From NCBI RefSeq assembly GCF_001675045.1, contig NZ_LYPA01000065.1, forward strand, positions 310,001-374,000: a DNA stretch of 64,000 bases. The letters are read 5' to 3'. Of this stretch, positions 42,590-51,196 are shown piece by piece. The DNA is from Paenibacillus oryzae. GTDB lineage: Bacteria; Bacillota; Bacilli; Paenibacillales; Paenibacillaceae. The notes below the pieces were generated by a model that had not been told where the DNA came from, made no database searches, and saw only the letters and a program-made list of their open reading frames with translations. Position 1 is the stretch's first letter. Each line of letters starts with the position of its first letter. A program made the translations under genes and the position numbers.

Positions 42590-44269
42590 ATGGTAAAAAA
42601 AGACTCATTAATTAAAGGTACGCTTATTTTGGCGGCAGCGGCGCTGACAGCCCGGGCGCTAGGCCTGTTCCAGCGTATTCCGCTCGACTACATGCTGGGC
42701 ACGGAGGGCAGCAATGCCTTTACGGACGCCAACAATATTTATTTGCTTTTGCTGCTTATAGCAACCGCGGGATTTCCCAGCGCGATCAGCAAAATGGTGT
42801 CGGAGCGGTTTGCGTTAGGACGCCCCGACGAGGCCAAACGGATTTTCCATGCGGGATTGGTGTTTGGCGCAGCAGCCGGCCTCATTCTGGCAATTGCCTT
42901 GTATATGCTGGCGCCCGCATACGCAACCTTGACCAAAGGCGAAGGCAGTGTGCTTGCGGTCAGAGCCATTGCGCCTGCATTGCTGTTTTTTCCGATCATT
43001 GCCATGATGCGGGGGTATTATCAAGGCAGGCAAATGATGGCCGCAGGCGGAACCTCTCAAATTGTCGAGCAATTTCTGCGCGTTCTGCTGGGGATTGGCC
43101 TAGGCTTGATTGTGCTTCAGCTGGGCTGGGGCGAGCGCTGGGTAGCAGCGGCCGTATCATTCGGCACTGTGTTTGGCGGCATAGGAGCATTGGTCGTTAT
43201 GCTGCGGTTTGGCCGCAGGCTAAAGCGTCAGGATGATGCCGAACAGGCTAACGGCGTTGCGGGGGCGGAAGCCACCGCCGCTTTGATGGGACCCGCACGA
43301 AATGCCGGCAGCCGTGAACCGCTAAAATACCGAAATATATATCGCGAAATTTTTGCGATGTCCTTGCCCGCAATCATTACCTCGATGGCGGTAAATCTTG
43401 TTTATCTATTTGATACAGCGCTAATTCCGCGATTGACGGAGAGCTATTACGGTCTTCAGATGGCTTTGGATATAAAAAAGGACTTCGGCATCAAGGCGAT
43501 TTCTCTTGCCGGCATTCCGCCTATTTTGGCAATTGCGCTTGGTTCATCCATCATTCCGATAATTGCTTCCGCCTATTCCTTGCGCAATATGAACGTGGTT
43601 CAGCGGCAAGCCTCCATGGTGATGCGAATTGTTTGCTTTACGGGCGTTCCAATTGCTCTCCTGCTCAGCATTGCGTCCTTCTCCATTACCGGATTGCTTT
43701 TCAAAGGCACTTCCGGCTATGAGGTTGTAGCGGCGCTTACGGCGGGTACAATTCTGCAAATTACAATGATGACCTCAAACTCCATCCTGTATGGAATGAG
43801 CAAGCAAAGGGTGTCCATGCGACACACATTAATTGGACTTGGGCTTAAGGTTGTGGCTAGTATCGCTCTTGCTCCGCTTATGGGTATATTCGGCATGATC
43901 ATCGGGTCGACGGTTTGCTTTGCCGCTGTTACACTGCTTAACCTTCGCCACATCAACCGCGAAGTCAAGCTTGTTGTTTTCGGCAAACGCTGGCTGCCGT
44001 ATATCGCCGCTGTTGCCATTTCGGCATTAGCCGGATGGGGCGCGGAATACGGTATGCTGGAGCTGAGCAAGGGATTGCCAGCCAAGCTGTCCTATTTCCT
44101 GGCCGCCGGTACGGCTGCTATTGTTGTAGGAGGTTTGTATTTCGTTCTGCTCATCATGCTGCGGGTTATTACGGCTGACGATGTTTCATCGCTTCCAGGA
44201 CGTCTGCGCAAGCCGTTCCAGCGTCTGATGAAGCTGGTGCCGGGCGGACGGCTTAAAGCCGGAGGGTAG
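42590..44269 (+). CDS. MOP-superfamily flippase, SpoVB/YtgP (MurJ-like) type
   Basis: 559 aa with about 14 transmembrane helices. KKDSLIKGTLILAAAALTARALGLFQRIPLDYMLG, a GFPSAISKMVSERFALGR stretch and the linker with a charged insert before YREIFAMSLPAIITSMAVN are typical of the SpoVB/YtgP branch, which includes lipid II flippase Amj/MurJ functions and cortex synthesis. Which role applies here is open. It starts 22 bp after the ThuA gene; a terminator follows. Confidence 0.88.
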   Translation: MVKKDSLIKGTLILAAAALTARALGLFQRIPLDYMLGTEGSNAFTDANNIYLLLLLIATAGFPSAISKMVSERFALGRPDEAKRIFHAGLVFGAAAGLILAIALYMLAPAYATLTKGEGSVLAVRAIAPALLFFPIIAMMRGYYQGRQMMAAGGTSQIVEQFLRVLLGIGLGLIVLQLGWGERWVAAAVSFGTVFGGIGALVVMLRFGRRLKRQDDAEQANGVAGAEATAALMGPARNAGSREPLKYRNIYREIFAMSLPAIITSMAVNLVYLFDTALIPRLTESYYGLQMALDIKKDFGIKAISLAGIPPILAIALGSSIIPIIASAYSLRNMNVVQRQASMVMRIVCFTGVPIALLLSIASFSITGLLFKGTSGYEVVAALTAGTILQITMMTSNSILYGMSKQRVSMRHTLIGLGLKVVASIALAPLMGIFGMIIGSTVCFAAVTLLNLRHINREVKLVVFGKRWLPYIAAVAISALAGWGAEYGMLELSKGLPAKLSYFLAAGTAAIVVGGLYFVLLIMLRVITADDVSSLPGRLRKPFQRLMKLVPGGRLKAGG

Positions 44270-44290
44270 CAGGGCAACGCATCCAATAGG

Positions 44291-44320
44291 AGCGGACATG
44301 GGCAGACATGTCCGCTTTTT
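44291..44320 (+). terminator. Terminator after the flippase gene
   Basis: AGCGGACATG-GGCAGA-CATGTCCGCT, a 10-bp perfect stem, followed by T. Confidence 0.88.
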
Positions 44321-44415
44321 CATGGGTTTCCATCATTTACAAGACCTCTTTGGCTCCTGTACAATAATAGAGCGCTACATAGCATTTATTTTAATAAAGA
44401 AACTGGAGGGAATTT

Positions 44416-46035
44416 ATGAATAACAGAATTTTTCGTTCAATGCGGACCAGACTGGGCTTGCTGTTGCTTGCCTCCGTATTGCTAATCGCGGCAGGTTGTC
44501 AGGCAATTGGCGGACTTGACTTTAATAAAGCGCTTATTCAGTCGCTTAAGGTGACTTCCAGCGAAAGCAAAGGCTCCGTTCAATTTAATTTGCAGCTTAA
44601 CGAAGCCGCATTGGACAGCGGAGATTATAACGAGGACGAAATAGGACTGCTCCGTCTGTTCTCGAATATTACACTGAAGTTTGATGAAATGAAGCAGCAG
44701 GACCGCAATCATGTATCCATTAAAGGCAAATTGATTTTGGGAGACAAATACAACATTGGCTTTATTGTCAAGCAGGATAAGGAAACGCTTGTTATGGAGC
44801 TGGAGGGGGCAAAAGCTCCGTTTGTGCTTGATTTGACAAGCGAAGGCTTGCTTGAAGTGACAGGGCAGACGTTTGACGGAGAGCTGACGCCTGAAACGGA
44901 GCAGTCGCTTACAGAGCTGGGCTTCAAGCTGACTGATTTAATCGGCGGTTATGCTATTAATAACCTGCCGAACCCGAAGGGGCTTAAGGTTGCTCCTGTT
45001 ACGGAGTCCATTAACGGCCAGCAGGTTAGCTTGCTGCACGCCAGCTTTGAGATGAACGGCGAGGAAATGCTGGCATGGGTGGAAGGTTATTTGGAGGCGC
45101 TGCTCAAGGATGAAGCGGGGCTGAAAGCAATGATTAAAGGTTTTGTGCAGCTGATGAGCGACGAGCCCGAGCTGTGGGGGGTTCTGGGAGTAGAAAATCC
45201 TTTTGCTAGCAGCGATTCGCTGGATGCTCCAACCGCCGATGAAATTGCGGATGAAATGGCTCAGGAAATGGTTGCTTTCATGAAAGATATGCAAGAGGAG
45301 CTTAAACAGGATAAACAAAACGAATATTTGGCAAGCAGTGGCGTATTTACGGATGCGCTGAAGCTAAAAGCCAGCTTTTATGTGGATAGCAAGCTGGATA
45401 TTCGCAAATCGCAGGCTGAGGTAAGTTATACCGATCCAACGCTCGCCGAGCAGGAGGAAGAGGGCTATTATCAGCCATTTACGGGCTTTACGGTGAAGGT
45501 TGAGAACGAACAGTGGAATGTGGGCGGAGCCGTAACCGCTGATAAAGCCGTTGCAGCTGAAAATGCGGTTGACGCGGAAGAGCTTACCTGGCTTGAAAAC
45601 TATGAGATATTGGGTTATTTTGATGAAAATTCCGATCTCTACAGCCTGCTCAAAAACGAATTGCATATGGCGCGTCAAACTTACTCAGCCTATAGTGATG
45701 ATTATTACAACCCGCCAATCATTGTTCCAGGCTACATCACCATTGTGTCGCTTCGTGATGTTGGCGAAGCCTTTGGAGCGGAAATCAGCTATGATGCGGC
45801 ATCAAAAACAGCTACGCTATACGATGCTTTGACCGATACAACAATTAAGGTTAAGGTCGGCAGTGATAAAGCAGTCGTAAACGGTGTAACGGAGATTTGG
45901 CCATTCCCGGCAACCAAAATAAACGGCAGCGTGTATGTGCCTGCCCGCAAGCTTGCGGAGGCGCTTGGCGCAGATATTAGCTGGGAACCCCTTTACGAGG
46001 ACATTAAAGAGCTTGTTATTGAACGCGAGCTATAA
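44416..46035 (+). CDS. Lipoprotein with C-terminal copper amine oxidase N-like stalk domain
   Basis: 539 aa. Lipoprotein signal with lipobox IAAGC (C28), a large middle region of repeated beta strands without a recognised family, an acidic Glu/Gln-rich helix (DEIADEMAQEMVAFMKDMQEELKQDKQNE), and at the C-terminus (about 440-539) the Cu_amine_oxidN1 domain (IVSLRDVGEAFGAEISYD, KVGSDKAVVNG, VYVPARKLAEALGADISWE). This stalk domain is very common in secreted Paenibacillus proteins. It probably acts at the outer face of the membrane. No enzymatic motif seen. Confidence 0.82.
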   Translation: MNNRIFRSMRTRLGLLLLASVLLIAAGCQAIGGLDFNKALIQSLKVTSSESKGSVQFNLQLNEAALDSGDYNEDEIGLLRLFSNITLKFDEMKQQDRNHVSIKGKLILGDKYNIGFIVKQDKETLVMELEGAKAPFVLDLTSEGLLEVTGQTFDGELTPETEQSLTELGFKLTDLIGGYAINNLPNPKGLKVAPVTESINGQQVSLLHASFEMNGEEMLAWVEGYLEALLKDEAGLKAMIKGFVQLMSDEPELWGVLGVENPFASSDSLDAPTADEIADEMAQEMVAFMKDMQEELKQDKQNEYLASSGVFTDALKLKASFYVDSKLDIRKSQAEVSYTDPTLAEQEEEGYYQPFTGFTVKVENEQWNVGGAVTADKAVAAENAVDAEELTWLENYEILGYFDENSDLYSLLKNELHMARQTYSAYSDDYYNPPIIVPGYITIVSLRDVGEAFGAEISYDAASKTATLYDALTDTTIKVKVGSDKAVVNGVTEIWPFPATKINGSVYVPARKLAEALGADISWEPLYEDIKELVIEREL

Positions 46036-46104
46036 AGCTTGCAATCGAGCCCCGGCAAGCAAGGCCGGGGCAAAAATTAGTGTACAAGGACGGAGCGAAT
46101 CAGC

Positions 46105-46452
46105 ATGGAAAAACTGACGACAGATGAACAATTTCGCGAAGCGGTATCCTCGGAAGGTCTGAGCATTGCCGTTTTCAAAACGACCTGGTGCAAGGACTGT
46201 CATTTTATCGACCCGTTTATGCCGGAGCTTGAGCAGAAATATAGCGATGTAGTCAAATTTTTTGAAATTGACCGTGACGATTTGCCTGATTTGTGCTCCG
46301 AGCTCAATATATTGGGCATTCCCAGCTTTATTGCGTTCAAGGATGGGAAGGAGCTAATCCGCTTTGTCAGCAAGCTTCGCAAAACAAGGGATGAAATAGA
46401 GCAGTTTGTGGATAGAAGCATTGCCGTAGCGGGTAGCTTGGGCAAAGAATAA
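46105..46452 (+). CDS. ytpP: Thioredoxin-like protein YtpP
   Basis: 115 aa. A thioredoxin fold with active site TTWCKDCHF, the cis-Pro region LGIPSFIAFKDG, and a final helix. It matches YtpP of Bacillus, a small cytoplasmic thioredoxin-like protein implicated in thiol redox balance. Monocistronic; GGACGGAG upstream and a strong terminator 55 bp after the stop. Confidence 0.9.
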   Translation: MEKLTTDEQFREAVSSEGLSIAVFKTTWCKDCHFIDPFMPELEQKYSDVVKFFEIDRDDLPDLCSELNILGIPSFIAFKDGKELIRFVSKLRKTRDEIEQFVDRSIAVAGSLGKE

Positions 46453-46507
46453 CCACGGTTCTGGCAAAGCAAACAGGTGTGAAGCTGGAACGGTCAAGGT
46501 TGCCATA

Positions 46508-46561
46508 AAGGTCCGCCGGACGCATCGATAAGGACGATGCGCTGGCGGACCTTGCTGTTTT
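46508..46561 (+). terminator. Terminator after ytpP
   Basis: AAGGTCCGCC-G-A-CGCATCG paired with CGATGCG-CT-GGCGGACCTT, a ~17-bp stem, followed by GCTGTTTT. Confidence 0.82.
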
Positions 46562-46674
46562 CAGGACATTCCGGAATGGCAATAGTAGGAATCGTCACAT
46601 TTTCAACATGGCTTTTAAAAACCGTTATCGCTATAATTGTACTGACATAGTCTACGGAAAATAGGTGATTTTAA

Positions 46675-47598
46675 ATGGTAACCCGGCGTTTGCGCGCTTT
46701 TGCCATCGCATCGTCCATCGGTATGTTATTGGTGCTTCTGGCAGGAGCGCTTGTAACCAAAACCGAATCGGGACGGGGCTGCGGGGACGATTGGCCGCTT
46801 TGCAACGGAAAGTTTATTCCTGCTTACACAATGGAGTCGATGATTGAATATTCACACCGGGTTGTTAGCGCTGTCGAAGGTTTTCTTGTGCTTGGGGTAG
46901 CGATTGCGGTATTCTTAAAGTACCGAACTAACCGCGACGTTTTCCGCGAGCCGCTCTATTATGCGGGATTTGCCCTTTTGTTTACGATCATTCAAGCTTT
47001 AATGGGAGCCGCGGCGGTGATGTGGCCCCAATCTCCGCCGATATTAGCCATTCATTTTGGCATATCCATTATTGCATTCGCCGCCACGTTCCTGCTGGTG
47101 ATCTGGATGTATCGGACACGCAACGGGCTGCCGAAAGCTTATAGAGTACCGGGGTCCATTATGCCGCGGGCGCTGGCGACATCCCTATTTTGCTACGTGG
47201 TTATTTATCTGGGCGCATATATCCGCCATACGGATACAGCTGGCGGATGTCAAGGCTGGCCGCTTTGCAACGGACAAGTTGTGCCTGATTTGACCGGCAC
47301 AGCTGGCCCTGTATTTATCCATAGGGTGGCTGCGGTGATTTTGACTATTATGATTGCCGAGCTCTATTTCCATATTCTCAAGCTTAAATTGGAAAACAAC
47401 CATCTGCAGAAAACGTCGGGCTGGGTGCTTGGGCTAGTATTGCTCCAAATTTGGAGCGGGGCTTTCCTGACATGGACGATCGGCAATGAAAACATCTACA
47501 TTTTCTCCAACCTTCTTCACAATTTGATTATTGTATTCCTGTTTGGTTATTTGCTTGATGTGTTGATAACATCATGGCGGCTTAAGAAAAGACAATGA
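46675..47598 (+). CDS. ctaA: Heme A synthase
   Basis: 307 aa with eight transmembrane helices in two related halves, each with the heme-ligand histidines: IEYSHRVVSA and AIHFGIS in the first, FIHRVAAVI and NLLHNLI in the second. Two extracytoplasmic cysteine pairs (GRGCGDDWPLCNG and GGCQGWPLCNG) match the CtaA of Bacillus. It oxidises the C8 methyl of heme O to give heme A. It works with CtaB (29.6 kb), but the two are not adjacent here. Confidence 0.94.
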   Translation: MVTRRLRAFAIASSIGMLLVLLAGALVTKTESGRGCGDDWPLCNGKFIPAYTMESMIEYSHRVVSAVEGFLVLGVAIAVFLKYRTNRDVFREPLYYAGFALLFTIIQALMGAAAVMWPQSPPILAIHFGISIIAFAATFLLVIWMYRTRNGLPKAYRVPGSIMPRALATSLFCYVVIYLGAYIRHTDTAGGCQGWPLCNGQVVPDLTGTAGPVFIHRVAAVILTIMIAELYFHILKLKLENNHLQKTSGWVLGLVLLQIWSGAFLTWTIGNENIYIFSNLLHNLIIVFLFGYLLDVLITSWRLKKRQ

Positions 47599-47782
47599 AA
47601 CCAGCAGGTTTATGCAAATTATCTAGATCTGAATTTAATGCAGAGCTATAGAAGAGGAAGGAACGGCGCTGCTTTTCACCACTGTGAAGGGCAGCCCTTT
47701 CCCTGTGATTGCAAGCCTGCTCGACGCGCTCGCGCAAGAACAGGGACCTGGAACGAATTCAAGCTGTAGGAGGCAATAAGCT

Positions 47783-48493
47783 ATGCTTCATATCCTGTTT
47801 GGCGAGCCGGAAAAGGTGCCGGACGGCGCATTAGGCGAAACGCTTTCCCTAATGGACCGTTTCTCCGGAATAATTGGCAAAAGGCTGGCCGAGGGACGAG
47901 AGGGAGACATGGGGGCCAAATTACGGAAATATCATATTTGGACTCGTGGTCTTCGCGCTTCTCTCATTGAACTGGAACAAAGCTGTTACGCATCAGTCAA
48001 GTTCAGGGAGAAGGTTATTTCAACCTCCGTCGAGGCTATGACGCCTGAAGAAAAGCTTAACTACGATCGCTACGTCTATTTTGATAAAAATGCGTTTATA
48101 CGGGTTTTTTCCTTGCTGGACAAGCTGGGGACATTGCTGAACGAGCTGCTTGGCTTGCGGACGGAACGGTTTAAGCCCCACTTCTCGTATTTTACAGTGC
48201 TGCGCCATATGAGGGAAAAAAGAGTTCATGCCAACCTGGGGCGGCCCCTTGATGAAATTAAGGAGCGTTATAGCGAGCCGATGCGCAGACTGCGTAAGCG
48301 CAGAAATACGGAAATCCATTATATGAACTCCGAAATGCAGGATGATTTGATTCAAAGCCAGCGTATGTATGGCGAGGAAATCCGTCTTGAAAATATTCAG
48401 GCTCAGGAAGAGGATTTGCATCAAGCCTTAAACATGGCGATAGATTCACTGCGGCTTACTTTTCAGTATGCCTGCAGCTTGATGAAGAGCTAA
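47783..48493 (+). CDS. HEPN-domain protein (Cthe_2314-like)
   Basis: 236 aa, all-alpha. The C-terminal part has R174-NTEI-H179 in RLRKRRNTEIHYMNSE, an RX4-6H motif of HEPN proteins that in active members is the RNase centre. The domain layout resembles the Cthe_2314-type HEPN family. HEPN proteins occur in toxin-antitoxin, abortive infection and RNA-processing systems, but no nucleotidyltransferase or antitoxin partner lies beside it. TAGGAGG lies 10 nt upstream of the ATG. Function unknown. Confidence 0.65.
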   Translation: MLHILFGEPEKVPDGALGETLSLMDRFSGIIGKRLAEGREGDMGAKLRKYHIWTRGLRASLIELEQSCYASVKFREKVISTSVEAMTPEEKLNYDRYVYFDKNAFIRVFSLLDKLGTLLNELLGLRTERFKPHFSYFTVLRHMREKRVHANLGRPLDEIKERYSEPMRRLRKRRNTEIHYMNSEMQDDLIQSQRMYGEEIRLENIQAQEEDLHQALNMAIDSLRLTFQYACSLMKS

Positions 48494-48519
48494 AATCATG
48501 TAATGCCGGGGGAGGGTGA

Positions 48520-49308
48520 ATGGTTGTGGAGCTTAAGGGCAAGACGGCGCTTGTAACAGGAAGCGCCAAGGGGCTTGGCAAACGTACCGCCTTGCAGCTT
48601 GCGGAGCAAGGATGCGATCTGATCATCAATTATTTGGAATCGGAGCAGGAAGCGCGAGAGGTTAAAGCAACCATTGAGGAGCTTGGAGTTAAAGCCATTA
48701 CCGTGCAAGCGGATATCGCTACGACGGCTGGTGCCCATAAGCTGGCTGACGCTGCTGAAGCTTGGGTGGGCGGCGTCGATATCCTCGTTAATAATGCAGG
48801 GCCCTTTGTGCGCAAACGCAAGCTGTTTAGTGAATACGATGAAGAAACCATTATCCGTTTGATGAACGGCAACCTGCTGAGCGTGATGCTGCTTGATCAT
48901 CGGTTATTGCCGTATATGCGGGAGCGCAGGTGGGGACGAATTATTCACTTCGGCTTTGGCCATGCCAATGAAGCAAGGGCATGGCCTCATCGGGCGGTTT
49001 ACGCCGCAGCTAAAACCGGCCTTGTATCCTTTACCAAATCATTAGCTGTTGAGGAAGCTCCCTTTGGGATTACGGTGAATCTGATTGGGCCTGGCGATAT
49101 TCGAGGAGTGAACAAGGAAAGGACGATAGCGGAGGCCAAGGACGAGCAGGACCCCGATTCTCCGCTTGGCCGGCCCGGCACGGGAGAAGATGTTGCTCGG
49201 GTTATTCAGTTTTTGTGTATGAAGGACTCCAGCTTTTTGACGGGGAACGTTATTGACGTAACCGGGGGGTTTGATCCCATCCGCGCCAATATTAAAGATT
49301 TGATGTAG
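48520..49308 (+). CDS. Short-chain dehydrogenase/reductase lacking the catalytic serine
   Basis: 262 aa. Cofactor loop TGSAKGLGKRT, VDILVNNAGPF, and YAAAK with the catalytic Tyr and Lys. Where SDRs carry Ser (usually I-x-x-I-S-S), this protein reads IIHFGFGHANEA. A C-terminal VTGGFDPI is standard. Either another residue replaces Ser or the protein is not a normal dehydrogenase. The ribosome-binding site GGGGGAGGG is very close to ATG 48520; a GTG two codons later (48526) has better spacing. Confidence 0.85.
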   Translation: MVVELKGKTALVTGSAKGLGKRTALQLAEQGCDLIINYLESEQEAREVKATIEELGVKAITVQADIATTAGAHKLADAAEAWVGGVDILVNNAGPFVRKRKLFSEYDEETIIRLMNGNLLSVMLLDHRLLPYMRERRWGRIIHFGFGHANEARAWPHRAVYAAAKTGLVSFTKSLAVEEAPFGITVNLIGPGDIRGVNKERTIAEAKDEQDPDSPLGRPGTGEDVARVIQFLCMKDSSFLTGNVIDVTGGFDPIRANIKDLM

Positions 49309-49325
49309 GGGCTGTCCGAAAAGTC
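49308..49325 (+). repeat. Half copy of the 115-bp MITE-like end motif
   Basis: GGGGCTGTCCGAAAAGTC, identical to the right-end motif of the element at 3619-3733. It is joined to the stop of the SDR gene and followed by a terminator. No inverted partner is found nearby. Confidence 0.6.
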
Positions 49326-49333
49326 CATTTTAC

Positions 49334-49377
49334 AAAAAGCCGGCTGCGCATAACATCATGCGAAAAGCCGGCTTTTT
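49334..49377 (+). terminator. Terminator after the SDR gene
   Basis: AAAAAGCCGGC paired with GCCGGCTTTTT with an inner CGCA/TGCG stem; symmetrical and usable in both directions. Confidence 0.88.
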
Positions 49378-49392
49378 CCCTTCATGCTGCTC

Positions 49393-49451
49393 AAAAAAAA
49401 GAGCCTTATCTAATCCAAGCAGCTTGAAGCTTCTCGGTCTGATAAGACTCT
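49393..49451 (-). terminator. Terminator of yutI
   Basis: On the minus strand AGAGTCTTATC and GATAAGGCTCT form a stem around an inner GAAGCTTC, followed by eight T. Confidence 0.82.
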
Positions 49452-49456
49452 CTGCA

Positions 49457-49702
49457 TTAAAATACTTGTACGACTTCCACAACACCGTCAACTTCTTCAA
49501 GCAAAGCGCGCTCGATGCCGGCTTTCAGTGTAATGGTTGAGCTTGGACAGCTGCCGCAAGCGCCCATCAGGCGAAGCTTGACGATTCCATCCTCCACGTC
49601 AACCAGCTCAACGTCGCCGCCATCGCGTTGAAGGAATGGACGAAGCTTATCCAGTACGTCCAGCACTTCATCGTACATTGTGTCTTGTACTTGTTCACTC
49701 AT
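49457..49702 (-). CDS. yutI: NifU C-terminal-domain Fe-S scaffold/carrier
   Basis: 81 aa. A stand-alone NfuA/NifU C-terminal domain: [18 protein letters not shown], then [18 protein letters not shown] with the CxxC that carries a bridging Fe-S cluster between two subunits. Matches Bacillus YutI. AAAGGAGC precedes the ATG. The nearby yuzB, yutJ and yutM genes match the same Bacillus neighbourhood. Confidence 0.93.
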   Translation of the reverse strand: MSEQVQDTMYDEVLDVLDKLRPFLQRDGGDVELVDVEDGIVKLRLMGACGSCPSSTITLKAGIERALLEEVDGVVEVVQVF

Positions 49703-49793
49703 TGCAATCAGCTCCTTTCTCCCCTATTATAGTACAAAGTGAAGCAATTGAAAATGGATGATAATGAGGCATCCTGGAAACAAGGTGACAATC

Positions 49794-50063
49794 ATGTTAA
49801 AACCAATGATCGATTTTTGCGCCAGCAATATGCATCGCGGCACATTTGCCGTGATGGAGGAGCTGGAGCTTGATGATACGCTGGAAGTAACCGAATACGG
49901 CTGTCTTGGCAATTGCGGCGAATGTTATCTTTCGCCATTTGCCCTGGTCGACGGCGCTATCGTTGCCGCTGATTCCGCGGAAGAGCTGACGGAGGCAATC
50001 CGTAATGCCATCAAGCAGCAGGAAAGCGACCGCGAGGCGCTGGACAAGCTGCTTGGAGATTAG
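49794..50063 (+). CDS. yuzB: YuzB-like DUF1450 protein
   Basis: 89 aa from ATG 49794 with AAGGTGA upstream. DUF1450: MIDFCASNMHRGT and EYGCLGNCGECYLSPFALVDG, four cysteines that probably bind metal or a redox centre. Divergent from yutI. Function unknown. Confidence 0.88.
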   Translation: MLKPMIDFCASNMHRGTFAVMEELELDDTLEVTEYGCLGNCGECYLSPFALVDGAIVAADSAEELTEAIRNAIKQQESDREALDKLLGD

Positions 50064-50088
50064 CGCAGCACTACGTCATTATTCCCAT

Positions 50089-51156
50089 TTAACCAAGATG
50101 ACGCTTGGAGCGCCATAATACGCCGCTTTTGACCAGCCTTGGCACCCGGCCCAAAATCGGCGTATTGCCCATAATACCAAATCCGCTTTTTTTCCCTAAT
50201 GATCCCAATACGCCCTTTAGCTTCAGCTTGCCAAGCTTGGGCGTTGTGCCTTGCCAGATGCTATGAAGCACTTCCGCAATTTGTTTGCCTTGAGCGCCGG
50301 CGGCTTGACCGCTTGGCGAAAAAGGCATCGACGCGCAATCCCCAACCACAAATACATCGTTGTAGGCGGGAAGCATATGGAATTCATTCAGAAGCAGCCG
50401 TCCCGTCAAATCCTTGGGCAAGTCCATACGTTGTACCAGCTCGACAGGCTGAATGCCTGCCGTCCAAACCGTTACATCGGTCAAAAAGGAAGTATCAGTA
50501 TTGCCGTCATAAAGCTGGCCTTCCTCAACCCTGGACAAGGAGACATGTCCCAGCATTTCGACTTCATGTCCCTTGAACCATTCCGCTACAAACCGTTGCA
50601 GCTTTCCGGGGAAGGCGGATAAGACGCTAGGCCCGCGATCCAGAATGCGAACATTGAGATCGGGGCGGCTTTCCCTAAGCTCCGCTGCCACTTCTACTCC
50701 GCTAAGTCCGCCGCCAACAATGGTAACCTGTCCATAAGGCTTAACATCATTCAAGCGGGCATAGGTTTTACGGGTTGCCGAAAAGGTTTGAATGCTGCTG
50801 GAATATTGCTCTGCGCCTTCTATGCCATGATATTTATCCGTACAGCCCAGGCCGATGACGAGCCAATCATAGGAAACGGGATCATGACCCTCTACGTTCA
50901 CCAGCTTGGCTTCAAGATCCACATCCTGAATTTCACCGTATACATATTGGACTTTCGGATGAATCGGGAAGCTGACGCGCAGCTCCAAATCCGACACGGT
51001 GCCTGCGGCAAGCGCGTAATATTCCGTCTTGAGACCTTGAAAGGGCATGCGATCAATCAGCAGTATGGATACGTCCTGCGGAAGATGATGCTGGATCAGT
51101 TCGTTGACCAGGGCGGCTCCGCCATAGCCGCCGCCCAGTATAACCACTTTTTTCAT
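50089..51156 (-). CDS. yutJ: NAD(P)/FAD-dependent oxidoreductase, YutJ/NDH-2-like
   Basis: 355 aa. FAD motif KVVILGGGYGGAAL at the N-terminus, a second dinucleotide motif TIVGGGLSGVEVAAELRE (about 155-172), and VFVVGDCASMPF near the C-terminus, the arrangement of type II NADH dehydrogenases. It probably passes electrons from NAD(P)H to menaquinone at the inner face of the membrane. It lies 41 bp after mqnE on the same strand, so quinone synthesis and a quinone reductase may be in one transcript. Confidence 0.88.
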   Translation of the reverse strand: MKKVVILGGGYGGAALVNELIQHHLPQDVSILLIDRMPFQGLKTEYYALAAGTVSDLELRVSFPIHPKVQYVYGEIQDVDLEAKLVNVEGHDPVSYDWLVIGLGCTDKYHGIEGAEQYSSSIQTFSATRKTYARLNDVKPYGQVTIVGGGLSGVEVAAELRESRPDLNVRILDRGPSVLSAFPGKLQRFVAEWFKGHEVEMLGHVSLSRVEEGQLYDGNTDTSFLTDVTVWTAGIQPVELVQRMDLPKDLTGRLLLNEFHMLPAYNDVFVVGDCASMPFSPSGQAAGAQGKQIAEVLHSIWQGTTPKLGKLKLKGVLGSLGKKSGFGIMGNTPILGRVPRLVKSGVLWRSKRHLG

Positions 51157-51196
51157 AGTAACAGCTCCACGCTTTATGATGTTGGGTTCTGAAGCC

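Noticed and set aside
47599-47782. Possible riboswitch or T-box leader before the HEPN gene (GGGACCTGGAACGAA stretch)
   Set aside because: No T-box GGTGGNACCGCG core, specifier loop or terminator/antiterminator pair could be built; only short stems are present.
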